This document shows positions 34,349 to 44,234 of a stretch of 64,000 nucleotides of DNA, piece by piece (positions within the stretch are counted from its first letter, which is position 1; every line of letters starts with the position of its first letter). This stretch comes from Streptococcus mitis (lineage in GTDB: Bacteria > Bacillota > Bacilli > Lactobacillales > Streptococcaceae): positions 1-64,000 of the forward strand of contig NZ_CAMHZQ010000013.1 in assembly GCF_946190275.1 (NCBI RefSeq), read 5' to 3'. The translations under genes and the position numbers were made by a program. Under the pieces are notes generated by a model. That model did no database searches, was not told the origin of the DNA, and worked only from the letters and a program-made list of their open reading frames with translations.

Positions 34349-34666
34349 ATGATGTGGGTAGTAGTATTTATACTATTTATGATTTTCTTTTATTCTAATA
34401 ATTCTAAAAAAATCAAGAAACTAGAGAATAAAATCAAAAAGCTTGAGCGAAAAGAGAAAGGAAATATAGAAATGTCAAGATTATTGCAAGAAATGATTGG
34501 AAAGAAACCAATTATAACGGGAGTGTATATTGGGCCAGATAACTGGGAAGTTGTGGATGTTGACGAGGAATGGGTCAAACTACGTAGCGTTGATAAAAAG
34601 GGGAAAGAAAAATTCAAGTTGCAACGCATTGAGGATATCCAGACAGTTGAATTTGACGGAGAGTAG
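34349..34666 (+). CDS. Small membrane-anchored protein with coiled coil
   Basis: 105 residues. An N-terminal membrane helix (MMWVVVFILFMIFFYSNN), a short Lys/Glu coiled coil (KKIKKLENKIKKLERKEK), and a C-terminal soluble beta-rich domain (TGVYIGPDNWEVVDVDEEW) ending in EFDGE. Start at 34349 chosen because AAAGGAG lies directly upstream; the longer frame back to 34199 overlaps the hisS terminator. First gene of a tight cluster with an HTH regulator and an ABC exporter. Function unknown. Confidence 0.75.
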   Translation: MMWVVVFILFMIFFYSNNSKKIKKLENKIKKLERKEKGNIEMSRLLQEMIGKKPIITGVYIGPDNWEVVDVDEEWVKLRSVDKKGKEKFKLQRIEDIQTVEFDGE

Positions 34667-34675
34667 GTGTGTAAC

Positions 34676-34882
34676 ATGCAACTAAAAAATCGTCTAAAAG
34701 AGCTTAGAGCTCGCGATGGTCTCAATCAAACCGAACTAGCTAAGCTAGCAGAGGTTTCCAGACAGACTATCAGCCTATTAGAACGGGACGAATACACCCC
34801 GTCCGTTGTGATTGCCTTGAAAATATCTCAAATTTTCAACGAAACAGTCGAATCGGTATTTCGCTTGGAGGAGGATGAGTGA
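34676..34882 (+). CDS. Small Cro/C1-type HTH regulator
   Basis: 68 residues (MQLKNRLKELRARDGLNQ at the start), a complete HTH_3 domain and little else. This is the YozG-like type that usually represses its own small operon. Its stop overlaps the next start. The genes downstream (tiny membrane proteins, DUF3169, ABC transporter) are the typical partners of such regulators in Firmicutes. Confidence 0.88.
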   Translation: MQLKNRLKELRARDGLNQTELAKLAEVSRQTISLLERDEYTPSVVIALKISQIFNETVESVFRLEEDE

Positions 34883-35070
34883 TGAACATGTATAGAGTGG
34901 TTTATTATATGAGTGTTCTTGCCCTTATTGTGAATGCCTTGGCTATGATTGGAACATTACTGGGTTGGTTCTATTTTGTTGAAAGTAAGTATTTGTTTTG
35001 GATTAATTTAGTCCTCTTGTCCATTTTCAATCGGTTGAAGGAAAAGGAGAAAAATAATGAACAAGTATAA
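34882..35070 (+). CDS. Tiny two-helix membrane protein A
   Basis: 62 residues, starting MNMYRVVYYMSVLALIVN, with two hydrophobic helices (about 5-28 and 35-50) and a charged tail. It is a paralogue of the next gene, sharing the YRVVYY/YKVVYY start and a GWF turn. The start overlaps the upstream stop. Function unknown. Confidence 0.75.
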   Translation: MNMYRVVYYMSVLALIVNALAMIGTLLGWFYFVESKYLFWINLVLLSIFNRLKEKEKNNEQV

Positions 35071-35254
35071 AGTGGTTTATTATGTAGTTGTCGCAGCTCT
35101 ATTAGTCAGCGTATTTCTATTGATTGGAATAGACTTAGGCTGGTTTAGTCCCTATCAGAGTGACCAATTTATTTGGGCCTATTTTGCTCTTATCCCAGTC
35201 GTTGACTGGATTGAAAAGAAAGCAAATAATTTAGCAAGTGAAAAAGGAGAATGA
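35057..35254 (+). CDS. Tiny two-helix membrane protein B
   Basis: 65 residues, starting MNKYKVVYYVVVAALLVS, with the same two-helix plan as protein A and a GWFSPYQSDQF turn. It overlaps the preceding gene by 14 bases and the next by 4. A tandem duplication of the same small gene seems likely. Function unknown. Confidence 0.75.
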   Translation: MNKYKVVYYVVVAALLVSVFLLIGIDLGWFSPYQSDQFIWAYFALIPVVDWIEKKANNLASEKGE

Positions 35255-35997
35255 ATATGAAAAAGAATAAGAAAGGTGTCTTGTTATTTTTAATGTCTGT
35301 TGTCTTTGGAGGCTTCTTGGGCATGTTTGTAGGGATGTTTAAGGCACGTGCCGAATCCTACGAAGTTATTTTAGATGTAAAAGTCTTGATACCTTGGATA
35401 TCAGCTATTTGTTTAGTATTAGGTTTCATTAGCATTCTTTTGACTTTCAATTTCTTAAAGAAAAGCAGAAAATTTCATTCCTTGTATCAAGAGGAAATGG
35501 ATGATGATCTGAATGAAAGCTATTATGTGCAAATGTATCGGAATCTTGAGTTTGGAAGTATTGCTTTTAATAGTGCAAGTGTAGTGATTTTATTGGCTCT
35601 CTTCATTTCAGCAAGTGAAGTGGTTATACTAAATAGAAGCAATCTAACCTTATCTCTTTCTTTTTTGGGATTAGTGTTGACTTTTAATGCTCAAAAATAT
35701 TTTTATAAAACCATTGAGATTGTTCGCCAGTTTGATATGGTATTTTTCTCTATGCCAAAGGATATCTTAGGTTATGTCAATTCTTGCGATGAAGGGGAGC
35801 GCCAGGCTAATTTGGAACAGAGTTTTCGGATTTTATTCCAATTACATCAGTATGTCTTGCCAGCTTTGTACTTTCTGATTGCTCTCTTTTCTTTACTGAC
35901 AGGAGAGATTCAGTTACTAGCCTTCTTGTTTGTCGGAGCTATCCATATTTATATCAATGTGATGCAGTTACCTATGGTAAAACGCTATTTCAAATAA
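35251..35997 (+). CDS. DUF3169-like membrane protein
   Basis: 248 residues with six hydrophobic helices in three pairs (about 9-28, 44-70; 105-125, 135-150; 200-220, 225-245). It fits the DUF3169 family that accompanies small HTH regulators and ABC exporters. It may be a membrane partner of that exporter. Start overlaps the upstream gene by 4 bases; the next gene follows after 10 bases. Confidence 0.75.
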   Translation: MNMKKNKKGVLLFLMSVVFGGFLGMFVGMFKARAESYEVILDVKVLIPWISAICLVLGFISILLTFNFLKKSRKFHSLYQEEMDDDLNESYYVQMYRNLEFGSIAFNSASVVILLALFISASEVVILNRSNLTLSLSFLGLVLTFNAQKYFYKTIEIVRQFDMVFFSMPKDILGYVNSCDEGERQANLEQSFRILFQLHQYVLPALYFLIALFSLLTGEIQLLAFLFVGAIHIYINVMQLPMVKRYFK

Positions 35998-36007
35998 AGG
36001 AGTTTCT

Positions 36008-36832
36008 ATGATTCGTGTTGAAAATGTAAGTAAAAGTTTTGGGAGCAAAAAAGCTCTTCATCAGATTTCTTTTGAGATTAAGGAAGGTGAAATCTTTGGT
36101 TTTCTTGGCCCTTCTGGCTCAGGTAAAACAACCATGATCAATGTCTTAACAGGTCAGTTGGCTGCAGATCAAGGTAAAACAGTTTTGTTAGGCAAGAATT
36201 CTCAAGATTTAACCTCAAATGATTTGGAACAAATTGGTATTGTTAGTGATGGCAGTGGTTTTTATGAAAAGATGAGTCTTTACAAAAATCTGCTCATCTA
36301 TGCTAAGTTATATGGTCTCAAGTCAGATAGAGTAGTTCAGGTGCTCCAACAGGTTGGATTGGCAGATGCTAAAGATATTATCGCAGAAAAGTTATCTACT
36401 GGAATGAAACAACGAATGTTCTTGGCTCGTGCCCTTCTTAATGCTCCTAAGATTCTCTTTCTAGATGAGCCAACCAGTGGCTTAGACCCTACAACATCTA
36501 AGATGATTCATACTCTACTTCAAGAATTAAAGCAGGCGGGGACAACTATCTTTCTTACAACGCATGATATGAATGAAGCAACTCTGCTTTGTGATCGCTT
36601 ATCTCTTTTGAATAAGGGGAACTTAATAGAGTATGGAAGTCCGCAAGATATCATCCAGAAGTACCATGTGGATAAGAAAGTATGTGTGGTTTATAATGAT
36701 GGACGAGAACAGATAGTTCCATTTGAAGAATTACCACATTTAGATACGACAGATTTGATGGTGGTTCACTCTTGTGAGCCAACTTTAGAAGAAATCTTTA
36801 TCAGATTGACAGGAGAAAAGTTAGATGTTTAG
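36008..36832 (+). CDS. ABC transporter ATP-binding protein
   Basis: 274-residue ATPase. Walker A GPSGSGKTTM, signature LSTGMKQRMFLARALL, Walker B KILFLDEPTSGLDP and switch His in TTHDMNE are all intact. It is of the CcmA/drug- or bacteriocin-export type. It overlaps the permease gene by 8 bases, so the two make one exporter or self-protection pump. Confidence 0.93.
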   Translation: MIRVENVSKSFGSKKALHQISFEIKEGEIFGFLGPSGSGKTTMINVLTGQLAADQGKTVLLGKNSQDLTSNDLEQIGIVSDGSGFYEKMSLYKNLLIYAKLYGLKSDRVVQVLQQVGLADAKDIIAEKLSTGMKQRMFLARALLNAPKILFLDEPTSGLDPTTSKMIHTLLQELKQAGTTIFLTTHDMNEATLLCDRLSLLNKGNLIEYGSPQDIIQKYHVDKKVCVVYNDGREQIVPFEELPHLDTTDLMVVHSCEPTLEEIFIRLTGEKLDV

Positions 36833-37523
36833 AAAATTAAATGCCCTACTATGGTTAAGATTACAAGTCCTTATTAGCAATTCATCTTTGTTGGCGACTC
36901 TATTGTTGCCTTTTGGACTGACTGTTTTATATAATGAATTTTTAAATAATAATGGACAATTGAGCCTATTTTTTCTATCTGCTAGCTTGACGATGGTCTT
37001 GAGCATGGGAAGTGGTTATATGGTATCGATTATGATGGCAGAAGATAAGGAAAAACGAAATCTTAAATCACTCCTCCTAAGTGGTGTGACAGCAACAGAA
37101 TATACTTTCAGTATGCTCGTTCTCCCTATTCTGATAATGTTACTTGCTATGATTGTGCTTCCCATCTATCTTAAAGTAGATCTATCAGGTTATTTATTTG
37201 CCTACGTTATCTATTTGCTCCTAGCAACTATTAGTATTATTTTTCTCAACCTTCTAATCGGTGCGGTATCAGATACTCAGTCTAAAGCGCAAGTCTATAG
37301 TATCTTCCCTATGTTAATTGTCTCTTTTTTACCTATGATTGCTTCTCAAAATGATACGGTTCAAAAAGTGTTGGATTACTCGTTCGTTGGTCCTATTGTA
37401 AATCTTTTAAATAAAAAAGGTGGAGAAATATCTTTTTCTAACATCGGTATGTTACTTGCCTGGGTACTTGTGTTAGGGATAGCAAACCTCTTTGTATTGA
37501 AAAACAGCTATAAAGCAAGATAG
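36825..37523 (+). CDS. ABC transporter permease
   Basis: 232-residue membrane subunit with six hydrophobic helices and the ABC-2 layout, partner of the preceding ATPase. A cytoplasmic MMAEDKEKRNLKSLL segment after the second helix is the usual coupling region. Substrate not visible. Confidence 0.88.
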   Translation: MFRKLNALLWLRLQVLISNSSLLATLLLPFGLTVLYNEFLNNNGQLSLFFLSASLTMVLSMGSGYMVSIMMAEDKEKRNLKSLLLSGVTATEYTFSMLVLPILIMLLAMIVLPIYLKVDLSGYLFAYVIYLLLATISIIFLNLLIGAVSDTQSKAQVYSIFPMLIVSFLPMIASQNDTVQKVLDYSFVGPIVNLLNKKGGEISFSNIGMLLAWVLVLGIANLFVLKNSYKAR

Positions 37524-37532
37524 GAGAACTTT

Positions 37533-38174
37533 ATGAAATTACTTAAAAACCTTGGCTGGTTTCTTCTAGCCATTCTATCCTTTTTATTCATCTATGGCTT
37601 CATTCAGGTGCTCGCGACTACGTCGCTTGCCTTAGGCGCTTCACCCTATGCTGTGACCTTGCTCTATGTGGCCTTGGCTGGAGTTTATGTGTACGGCATT
37701 TACAAATGGTATCAGAAAGGTCCTGTTCGTATTGAGAAGAGTGGCTTCAACCGATTTATTTGGCTTCCTGCCTTGGTTTGGTTCTTATCTCTGGTTGTCC
37801 AGTTTTTCTTGCCAAATGATCCTTCAGTAAATCAGCAAATAGCGATAGACTTGACCTTGTCTCAACCACTTTTCTCATTCTTTGCGGTCGTTATTTTTGC
37901 TCCTCTGACGGAAGAACTTATCTTTAGAGGGATGTTAGCGCGCTATCTATTTCCTAAGCAGGACAATAGTAAACAAACTCTGATTTTTCTTCTGGTATCC
38001 AGTGTTCTGTTTACCTTGATTCATTTCCCAGGTGATGTGCAACAATTTTTTGTCTATTTTAGCCTTGGTTTTAGTTTGGGCTTGGCTTATATTAGCAGAA
38101 AAGGTCTGGTCTACAGTATTTCTCTCCACGCTTTGAATAATTTAGTCGGCTTTTTGATGATTCTCATGCTATAA
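37533..38174 (+). CDS. CPBP-family intramembrane metalloprotease
   Basis: 213-residue membrane protein of the CAAX protease/bacteriocin-processing family (Abi). The three motifs are visible: EELIFRG (about residue 128), a helix with LIHFPGD (about 164) and SLHALNNLVG near the C-terminus. Such proteins process peptides or give self-immunity beside bacteriocin genes. It follows the ABC permease by 9 bases. Confidence 0.9.
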   Translation: MKLLKNLGWFLLAILSFLFIYGFIQVLATTSLALGASPYAVTLLYVALAGVYVYGIYKWYQKGPVRIEKSGFNRFIWLPALVWFLSLVVQFFLPNDPSVNQQIAIDLTLSQPLFSFFAVVIFAPLTEELIFRGMLARYLFPKQDNSKQTLIFLLVSSVLFTLIHFPGDVQQFFVYFSLGFSLGLAYISRKGLVYSISLHALNNLVGFLMILML

Positions 38175-38191
38175 TAGAGTCAGGAGGTCAC

Positions 38192-38422
38192 ATGAAACGA
38201 GTAATTTTATTAGCAGTGATTCAAGCAGTTGTTCTATTTTTCATCATTGGGGGATTAGCTTATGCCTTCAAAGGTGATTTCTTCTATAGCCATCTCGCAG
38301 TGGTCTTTGCCCCTATTGCCGGTATCTGGCGTTTTGGGACAGCCTACACAACGGAAATCGTCCTGCCTCGAAAGGCAGCCGAAATCGCTGAAAAGCGTAA
38401 AGCAGGCAAAAATTCAAAATAA
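38192..38422 (+). CDS. Small hypothetical membrane protein
   Basis: 76 residues with two hydrophobic segments (about 5-25 and 35-52) and a basic C-terminus rich in Lys/Ala. AGGAGG precedes the ATG by a good distance. It is the last gene before the terminator and probably co-transcribed with the CPBP gene. I do not recognise it. Confidence 0.7.
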   Translation: MKRVILLAVIQAVVLFFIIGGLAYAFKGDFFYSHLAVVFAPIAGIWRFGTAYTTEIVLPRKAAEIAEKRKAGKNSK

Positions 38423-38423
38423 A

Positions 38424-38454
38424 AGAGTCCGGTGAAGTTCATCGGATTTTTTAT
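38424..38454 (+). terminator. Terminator of the ABC/CPBP cluster
   Basis: AGTCCGGTGAA pairs with TTCATCGGATT around a minimal loop, followed by a T tract. Confidence 0.75.
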
Positions 38455-38575
38455 TGGCGCTAATTTTTAGGGTCGTCACTGGATTTTTAAAGACTGGCAA
38501 ACTTTTCTGCTGATTTTCATGAAGAGCCTGCGCTTTTATGGTAAAATAGTAACAGAATAAAAGAGGAGAGAAACA

Positions 38576-40339
38576 ATGAAACGTAGTATGTATGCTGGTC
38601 GTGTTCGTGAGGAACACATCGGACAAGAAATTACCTTGAAAGGATGGGTTGGCCGTCGTCGTGACCTTGGTGGTTTGATCTTTATCGACCTTCGCGACCG
38701 TGAAGGAATTATGCAGTTGGTTATCAACCCTGAAAAAGTATCTGCAGAGGTCATGGCAACAGCTGAAAGCCTTCGTAGCGAGTTTGTTATCGAGGTGACT
38801 GGAGATGTCGTTGCGCGTGAGCAAGCCAATGATAAGTTGCCAACTGGTGCAGTTGAGTTAAACGTGACAGCTCTGACAGTGCTTAATACAGCTAAGACAA
38901 CCCCATTTGAGATTAAGGATGGCATTGAGGCCAATGACGATACACGTTTGCGTTACCGTTACCTTGACCTTCGTCGTCCAGAAATGTTGGAAAATCTTAA
39001 ACTTCGTGCTAAGGTGACTCACTCTATCCGTAATTACTTGGACGAGTTGGAGTTTATCGACGTGGAGACACCATTCCTTTCTAAGTCAACACCAGAAGGG
39101 GCGCGTGACTATTTGGTGCCATCTCGTGTTAATAAAGGGCATTTTTACGCCCTTCCTCAAAGTCCACAAATCACGAAACAGCTTTTGATGAATGCTGGAT
39201 TTGACCGTTATTACCAAATCGTTAAATGCTTCCGTGACGAGGACTTGCGTGGAGACCGCCAGCCTGAGTTCACTCAGGTCGACTTGGAAACGTCTTTCCT
39301 TACGGAGCAAGAAATCCAAGATATCACAGAAGGATTGATTGCGCGCGTGATGAAGGAAACAAAAGGCATCGAAGTGACGCTCCCATTCCCTCGTATGAAA
39401 TACGATGACGCGATGGCTCTTTACGGTTCTGATAAACCTGATACGCGTTTTGACATGTTGCTTCAGGACTTGACAGAAGTGGTCAAAGGTGTGGACTTCA
39501 AAGTCTTTTCAGAAGCCCCTGCCGTTAAAGCCATTGTGGTCAAAGGCGCTGCGGACAACTATTCACGTAAAGACATTGACAAGATGACGGAAGTAGCCAA
39601 ACAGTACGGTGCCAAAGGTCTTGCTTGGGTCAAGGTTGTTGATGGAGAATTAAACGGACCAGTTGCCAAGTTCTTGACAGGCATCCAAGCAGAATTGACA
39701 GCAGCACTTGCTCTTGAAGATAAGGACTTGGTTCTCTTTGTGGCAGATACGCTTGAGGTAGCCAATGCAACGCTTGGTGCCCTTCGTGGACGTATTGCTA
39801 AAGAGCTTGGCTTGATTGATAACGATAAATTCAACTTCCTTTGGGTAGTTGACTGGCCAATGTTTGAATGGTCTGAAGAAGAAGGCCGTTACATGAGCGC
39901 CCACCATCCGTTTACCCTTCCACAGGAAGAGACAGCTCACGAACTAGAAGGTGATTTGGCTAAAGTTCGTGCCATTGCTTACGATATCGTCTTGAACGGT
40001 TATGAGCTTGGTGGTGGTAGCCTCCGTATCAACCAAAAAGATCTTCAAGAACGCATGTTCAAGGCTCTTGGTTTCTCAACTGAAGAAGCAAATGACCAGT
40101 TTGGTTTCCTTCTTGAAGCCATGGACTATGGTTTCCCACCACACGGTGGTTTGGCTATCGGTCTTGACCGTTTTGTTATGTTGCTTGCAGGAGAAGAAAA
40201 TATCCGTGAAGTTATTGCCTTTCCTAAGAACAACAAGGCAACTGACCCAATGACACAAGCTCCATCAACAGTCGCTCTCAAACAACTAGAGGAACTCAGC
40301 TTACAAGTAGAAGAAGATGAAACAAGCAAAACGAATTAA
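38576..40339 (+). CDS. aspS: Aspartyl-tRNA synthetase
   Basis: 587-residue class IIb synthetase. N-terminal OB-fold anticodon-binding domain (about 1-110), motif 2 ([20 protein letters not shown] region), the bacterial insertion (GAD) domain (about 280-420) and motif 3 ([13 protein letters not shown]). It charges tRNA-Asp. Preceded by a -10 TAAAAT and AGGAGAG. The final codons overlap the start of the YitT gene. Confidence 0.98.
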   Translation: MKRSMYAGRVREEHIGQEITLKGWVGRRRDLGGLIFIDLRDREGIMQLVINPEKVSAEVMATAESLRSEFVIEVTGDVVAREQANDKLPTGAVELNVTALTVLNTAKTTPFEIKDGIEANDDTRLRYRYLDLRRPEMLENLKLRAKVTHSIRNYLDELEFIDVETPFLSKSTPEGARDYLVPSRVNKGHFYALPQSPQITKQLLMNAGFDRYYQIVKCFRDEDLRGDRQPEFTQVDLETSFLTEQEIQDITEGLIARVMKETKGIEVTLPFPRMKYDDAMALYGSDKPDTRFDMLLQDLTEVVKGVDFKVFSEAPAVKAIVVKGAADNYSRKDIDKMTEVAKQYGAKGLAWVKVVDGELNGPVAKFLTGIQAELTAALALEDKDLVLFVADTLEVANATLGALRGRIAKELGLIDNDKFNFLWVVDWPMFEWSEEEGRYMSAHHPFTLPQEETAHELEGDLAKVRAIAYDIVLNGYELGGGSLRINQKDLQERMFKALGFSTEEANDQFGFLLEAMDYGFPPHGGLAIGLDRFVMLLAGEENIREVIAFPKNNKATDPMTQAPSTVALKQLEELSLQVEEDETSKTN

Positions 40340-41258
40340 GCGGTGGCGCTATTATCTGCGCCGCTTTGCTTATCAGATAAAAATTTTACGTGTCCTACAA
40401 AGCATCTCTCGTGAAAAATATGATGAGAAGATTTCGGCCTCTCTGGTCTATGGTTTTCTATCAGCAGTAGCGGTTAATTTCTTTTTCCAACCAGGGCATG
40501 TGTATTCGAGTGGTGCAACAGGTTTGGCACAGATAATCTCTGCCTTGAGTAATCACTGGTTTGGGTTTCATATTCCGATTTCGCTGACCTTCTACGCCAT
40601 TAATTTTCCTTTGATGGTCTTGGCCTGGTATCAGATTGGCCATAAGTTCACTATTTTTACCTTTATCACGGTATCCATGAGTTCCTTCTTTATCCAGTTT
40701 GTCCCTGTGGCAACCTTGACGGAGGATCCTATTATCAATGCCCTTTTTGGGGGTGTTGTCATGGGCTTGGGGATTGGTTTTGCTCTTCGAAACAATATCT
40801 CCAGTGGTGGAACAGATATCGTCAGTCTGACCATTCGTAAGAAAACAGGTAAGAATGTCGGCAGTATTTCTTTCTTGGTAAATGGGACCATCATGTTGAT
40901 AGCTGGTTTAACCTTTGGTTGGAAATACGCTCTCTACTCTATGATTACCATCTTTGTCTCTAGCCGTGTGACAGACGCTGTTTTTACTAAGCAAAAACGC
41001 ATGCAGGCCATGATTGTGACCAATCATCCAGACAAGGTAATTGAAAAAATCCATAAAAAATTGCACCGCGGAGCAACAATGATTCACGATGCAGAAGGAA
41101 CCTATAATCACGAGAGAAAGGCAGTTTTAATCACTGTCATTACACGTGCAGAGTTTAATGAATTTAAACAGATTATGAAACAGGTGGATCCAAGCGCCTT
41201 TGTCTCTGTATCTGAGAATGTCCATATTTTGGGACGGTTCGTTGAAACCGAAAATTAG
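40317..41258 (+). CDS. YitT family membrane protein (DUF161/DUF2179)
   Basis: 313 residues with an N-terminal basic segment, about five hydrophobic helices (about 45-220) and a C-terminal soluble DUF2179 domain (about 225-310). The [14 protein letters not shown] and [10 protein letters not shown] segments are typical of YitT proteins. Transport function is suspected in the family but unproven. The start lies inside the end of aspS (23-base overlap), so translation is probably coupled. Confidence 0.85.
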   Translation: MKQAKRIKRWRYYLRRFAYQIKILRVLQSISREKYDEKISASLVYGFLSAVAVNFFFQPGHVYSSGATGLAQIISALSNHWFGFHIPISLTFYAINFPLMVLAWYQIGHKFTIFTFITVSMSSFFIQFVPVATLTEDPIINALFGGVVMGLGIGFALRNNISSGGTDIVSLTIRKKTGKNVGSISFLVNGTIMLIAGLTFGWKYALYSMITIFVSSRVTDAVFTKQKRMQAMIVTNHPDKVIEKIHKKLHRGATMIHDAEGTYNHERKAVLITVITRAEFNEFKQIMKQVDPSAFVSVSENVHILGRFVETEN

Positions 41259-41263
41259 TGACC

Positions 41264-41290
41264 AAAAAAACCAGCGCGAGCTGGTTTTTA
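41264..41290. terminator. Bidirectional terminator between yitT and malR
   Basis: AAAAACCAGC (41266-41275), GCGA loop, GCTGGTTTTT (41280-41289). It serves the convergent genes on both sides. Confidence 0.88.
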
Positions 41291-42274
41291 TATTTCGATA
41301 ATTTTGTGGGCGATCAATTGGCGGTAGCAAATTTGTTTATTGCTTTTAGCATCGTTGATAATCTGAAGAATGGTTTCAAATGATGTTCGACCAAGTTCTA
41401 GGCTATTAATATCTATATAGGCTGCCAAGTTGAGCTTGGGATTGACTGAGTCGAAGCTGAGAACAGGGACATCCAGTTGGTGTTTTGCGATGTAATCACA
41501 GACCCCTTCGGCTAGGAGGCTATCAGTTGTGATAATAGCATCAATCATAGGATCGTGTTTAAACAAACGCTTACTGAATTGATACCCTTTTTCTTCTAGA
41601 AATTCGTTCGCAAAATAGGTCAAGTTACTATCAATAGGCAGTTGGTACTGTTTGAGTGCTGACTCATAGCCTGTTAGACGGTCTTGTGTTACGAAGAGTC
41701 TCTTAGTCCCTCCAATAAAGGCAATTCGTTTGCAGCCTTTTTTGATGAAATATTCAGTCGCATCAAAGCCAGCTTGAACATTGTCATTATCGACAAGTGG
41801 AATGAAGGGGGACAGAGATTTTCCGAGGATGAGGAAGGGGAACTGCTCATCAGCCACCAGTTTTACTAAAGGATCTTCCTCTTCGGCATAAAGGAAAATT
41901 AAACCGTCTACACGTTTACCATAGACCATTTGTGAGATGGCAGTAAGACGCTCCTTCTCATCTTTCCCTGTTGCTATCTGAATGGCATAGTGGTTTTCAG
42001 ATGCGACTTGAGAGATGCCACGTAGGACTGATGGAAAGAAAGGATTTTGATAGAAGGCATCTGAGTCATCAGGAAGAACTAAGCCGATAACTTGCGTATA
42101 ACTGCTTACCAAACTGCGAGCATTGAGGTTGGGGTGGTAATTGAGTTCCTTCATAGCCTTGCGAACGCGTTTTTTTGTTTCGTCGCTAATGGTTGATTTG
42201 TTTTGAATAACACGGGTTACGGTTGAAGGCGAAACACCAGCAGCCTTGGCCACGTCTTTAATCGTAACGGGCAT
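41288..42274 (-). CDS. malR: LacI-family maltose operon repressor
   Basis: 328-residue DNA-binding repressor of the maltodextrin genes. N-terminal LacI helix-turn-helix and hinge (TIKDVAKAAGVSPSTVTRVI; hinge LNYHPNLNARSL), then a periplasmic-binding-like effector domain (about 60-328). It releases its operators when maltose or a derivative binds. Its operators are visible at 46947-46965 and 47336-47349. Nine bases downstream of malA, so the two are co-transcribed. Confidence 0.95.
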   Translation of the reverse strand: MPVTIKDVAKAAGVSPSTVTRVIQNKSTISDETKKRVRKAMKELNYHPNLNARSLVSSYTQVIGLVLPDDSDAFYQNPFFPSVLRGISQVASENHYAIQIATGKDEKERLTAISQMVYGKRVDGLIFLYAEEEDPLVKLVADEQFPFLILGKSLSPFIPLVDNDNVQAGFDATEYFIKKGCKRIAFIGGTKRLFVTQDRLTGYESALKQYQLPIDSNLTYFANEFLEEKGYQFSKRLFKHDPMIDAIITTDSLLAEGVCDYIAKHQLDVPVLSFDSVNPKLNLAAYIDINSLELGRTSFETILQIINDAKSNKQICYRQLIAHKIIEI

Positions 42275-42283
42275 AAAAATCTC

Positions 42284-43084
42284 CTATTTATGGTAATCTG
42301 GATCACGGAAATGCGTTTTATAAAAGATAGTGACCAGATAAAGGACAAAAAGAATGTTTTGTATAGTGATGAGGTTTGACATATTTTGGCCAAACAATCC
42401 CAAAATAAGCGTAATCAGAGTCGGCAATCCTAAACAGTTCAAGATAAAATGGTAGCACTCTTTAAAGGTTCTAAATGAAAAGAGGCGTGATTTCTTAGTG
42501 ATATAAAGGAGAAGACTAGCTCCTAGAGAGACGATAAAGAAATTCAAACCAAAGAGGAAGCTAGCACCGAGAACTAGGAAGAGACTGATATAGACACGAT
42601 TTTGTTGGTACCAGTCTTTAGAAATCGCTTGGGTCAAGCTGTCTTTGTTTTTGAAACTTTCAGTTTGAATCGCTCGGTAAGAGATACGAGTCAGTTCCTT
42701 ACTTTCCTTGCTGATGACGAGCTCATTCGTATCGAAATGCAGTTGCAAGTCCTTAGGTAACTCCTTACTTTGACTTGGACCGATTAAAAGAGAAGGGGCT
42801 TGACTAGCTGTTCCTGTATAAGTTAATTTACCATCAACAATTGTAGCATGTTCAGAGAGATCCTGTACAACCTCATCTGTCAGAGGTTCATAGACATTAT
42901 CGATAAAGGTTTCTAGCGGATAAGTCTCCTGTGAGCTGTTTTGAATGGCAATGGGTACCATAGACAAGCTGATAAGGAAGATACTGGTAAAGAGTAGTTG
43001 AAACCAGTTGAGCCCGAAACGTTTGGATAGGGGCTTACGAAATCCCCAAATACTTGAAAAATAAGAAAATGGATATGGAAGCAT
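42284..43084 (-). CDS. malA: Maltodextrin utilisation membrane protein MalA
   Basis: 266-residue membrane protein with an N-terminal helix (about 28-45), an extracytoplasmic region (about 48-165), and three or four C-terminal helices. The position before malR and its length match pneumococcal MalA. Its biochemical role is not established. It is not the alpha-amylase or acetyltransferase also called MalA elsewhere. Confidence 0.85.
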   Translation of the reverse strand: MLPYPFSYFSSIWGFRKPLSKRFGLNWFQLLFTSIFLISLSMVPIAIQNSSQETYPLETFIDNVYEPLTDEVVQDLSEHATIVDGKLTYTGTASQAPSLLIGPSQSKELPKDLQLHFDTNELVISKESKELTRISYRAIQTESFKNKDSLTQAISKDWYQQNRVYISLFLVLGASFLFGLNFFIVSLGASLLLYITKKSRLFSFRTFKECYHFILNCLGLPTLITLILGLFGQNMSNLITIQNILFVLYLVTIFYKTHFRDPDYHK

Positions 43085-43390
43085 AGGTATCTTTCTAAAA
43101 GGTGTTTTCTATATGAGTATTATTATATAGAGAAATGCGCTTTATTTCAAGTCTAGGAGAAAAATTGCTTGTTACAAGGATGTTATTTACAGTAACAATC
43201 GCTAATACTCAATGAAAATCAAAGAGCAAACTAGGAAGCTAGCCGCAGGTTGCTCAAAGCATTGCTTTGAGGTTGTGGATAGAACTGACGAAGTCAGCTC
43301 AAAACACTGTTTTGAGGTTGCAGATGGAAGCTGACGTGGTTTGAAGAGGTTTTCGAAGAGTATAAAATGAAAAAGGGTGGCGGGGATATA
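43085..43390. other. malA-malD intergenic region
   Basis: It holds the malA promoter region (minus strand) and a BOX element at 43205-43363; nothing else is seen. Confidence 0.7.
43205..43363 (-). repeat. BOX element between malD and malA (reverse orientation)
   Basis: boxC end (ATACTCAATGAAAATCAAAG), two boxB-type hairpins around CTGACGAAGTCAG and AAAACACTGTTTT, then boxA (GCTGACGTGGTTTGAAGAGG and GAAGAGTAT). Confidence 0.93.
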
Positions 43391-44233
43391 TTATCCCTTG
43401 TCGCCACCACTTGTAAGTCCTGAAACAAAGTTCTTTTGTAGGAAGAAGAAGAGAATACAGATTGGAAGGGCAATGAGGATAGCACCTGCTGAGAAGTAGG
43501 CAATCTTCAAGTTTTTCACATTGCTAACGAAGGTTTGGAGACCTACGGCAACAGTAAAGTATTCTTTCTCACGAAGCAAGAAACTAGAGAGGATATAGTC
43601 TCCAAAAGGTCCCATGAAGGCCCAGAGAGCTTGTACGGCAACCATTGGGCGAACAAGTGGAAGAACAATTTGCCAGAAGCGGCGGAAGTGTCCTGCACCG
43701 TCTAGTTTTGCAGATTCGTCTAGAGACATTGGCACTGTATCGAAGTAGCCCTTCATGAGCCAAGCATTCATCGGGATACCACCACCAACGTAGAGGAAGA
43801 TGAGGAACCAGCTGTGGTTAAGGGCGTTCAACATAAGTGCCATAACGAAGAAGGCTGTCAAAGCGGCCATGGTTGGCACCATTTGGATAATCAAGAAGAA
43901 GACCAAACTTTGTTTACGAGCCAAGAAGTTGTAACGGCTGTAAGCATAACCAGCAAGTACGATAATACTTGTTTGAACAACCATGGTAATCAAGGCGATA
44001 ATCAAAGTGTTGAGGTACCAAGTACCGTACAAGGTTTCAGTGAAGAGGCCTTTAAAGTTATCAAAATTGAGGTCGATATTAGTATCTAGTTTAAAGGCTG
44101 AGACGTTACCTGCTTTAAAGGCTGACATGATGGTAATCAAAAGTGGATAGATAATCACGATTGATAGGCCAATTAAGTAGAGGTAAGTAAGGGTTTGAGT
44201 CAGTCTACGTTTGAGTTTAATTGAGTTATTCAT
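43391..44233 (-). CDS. malD: Maltodextrin ABC transporter permease MalD
   Basis: 280-residue inner membrane permease of the MalG type, with six helices and the EAA-loop region [20 protein letters not shown] near residue 180. It pairs with MalC and the lipoprotein MalX; the ATPase is probably the shared MsmK encoded elsewhere. Start chosen at 44233, because GGAGG within the malC stop region lies 9 bases before it; an ATG 21 bases upstream would overlap malC and has no ribosome site. Confidence 0.95.
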   Translation of the reverse strand: MNNSIKLKRRLTQTLTYLYLIGLSIVIIYPLLITIMSAFKAGNVSAFKLDTNIDLNFDNFKGLFTETLYGTWYLNTLIIALITMVVQTSIIVLAGYAYSRYNFLARKQSLVFFLIIQMVPTMAALTAFFVMALMLNALNHSWFLIFLYVGGGIPMNAWLMKGYFDTVPMSLDESAKLDGAGHFRRFWQIVLPLVRPMVAVQALWAFMGPFGDYILSSFLLREKEYFTVAVGLQTFVSNVKNLKIAYFSAGAILIALPICILFFFLQKNFVSGLTSGGDKG

Positions 44234-44234
44234 C

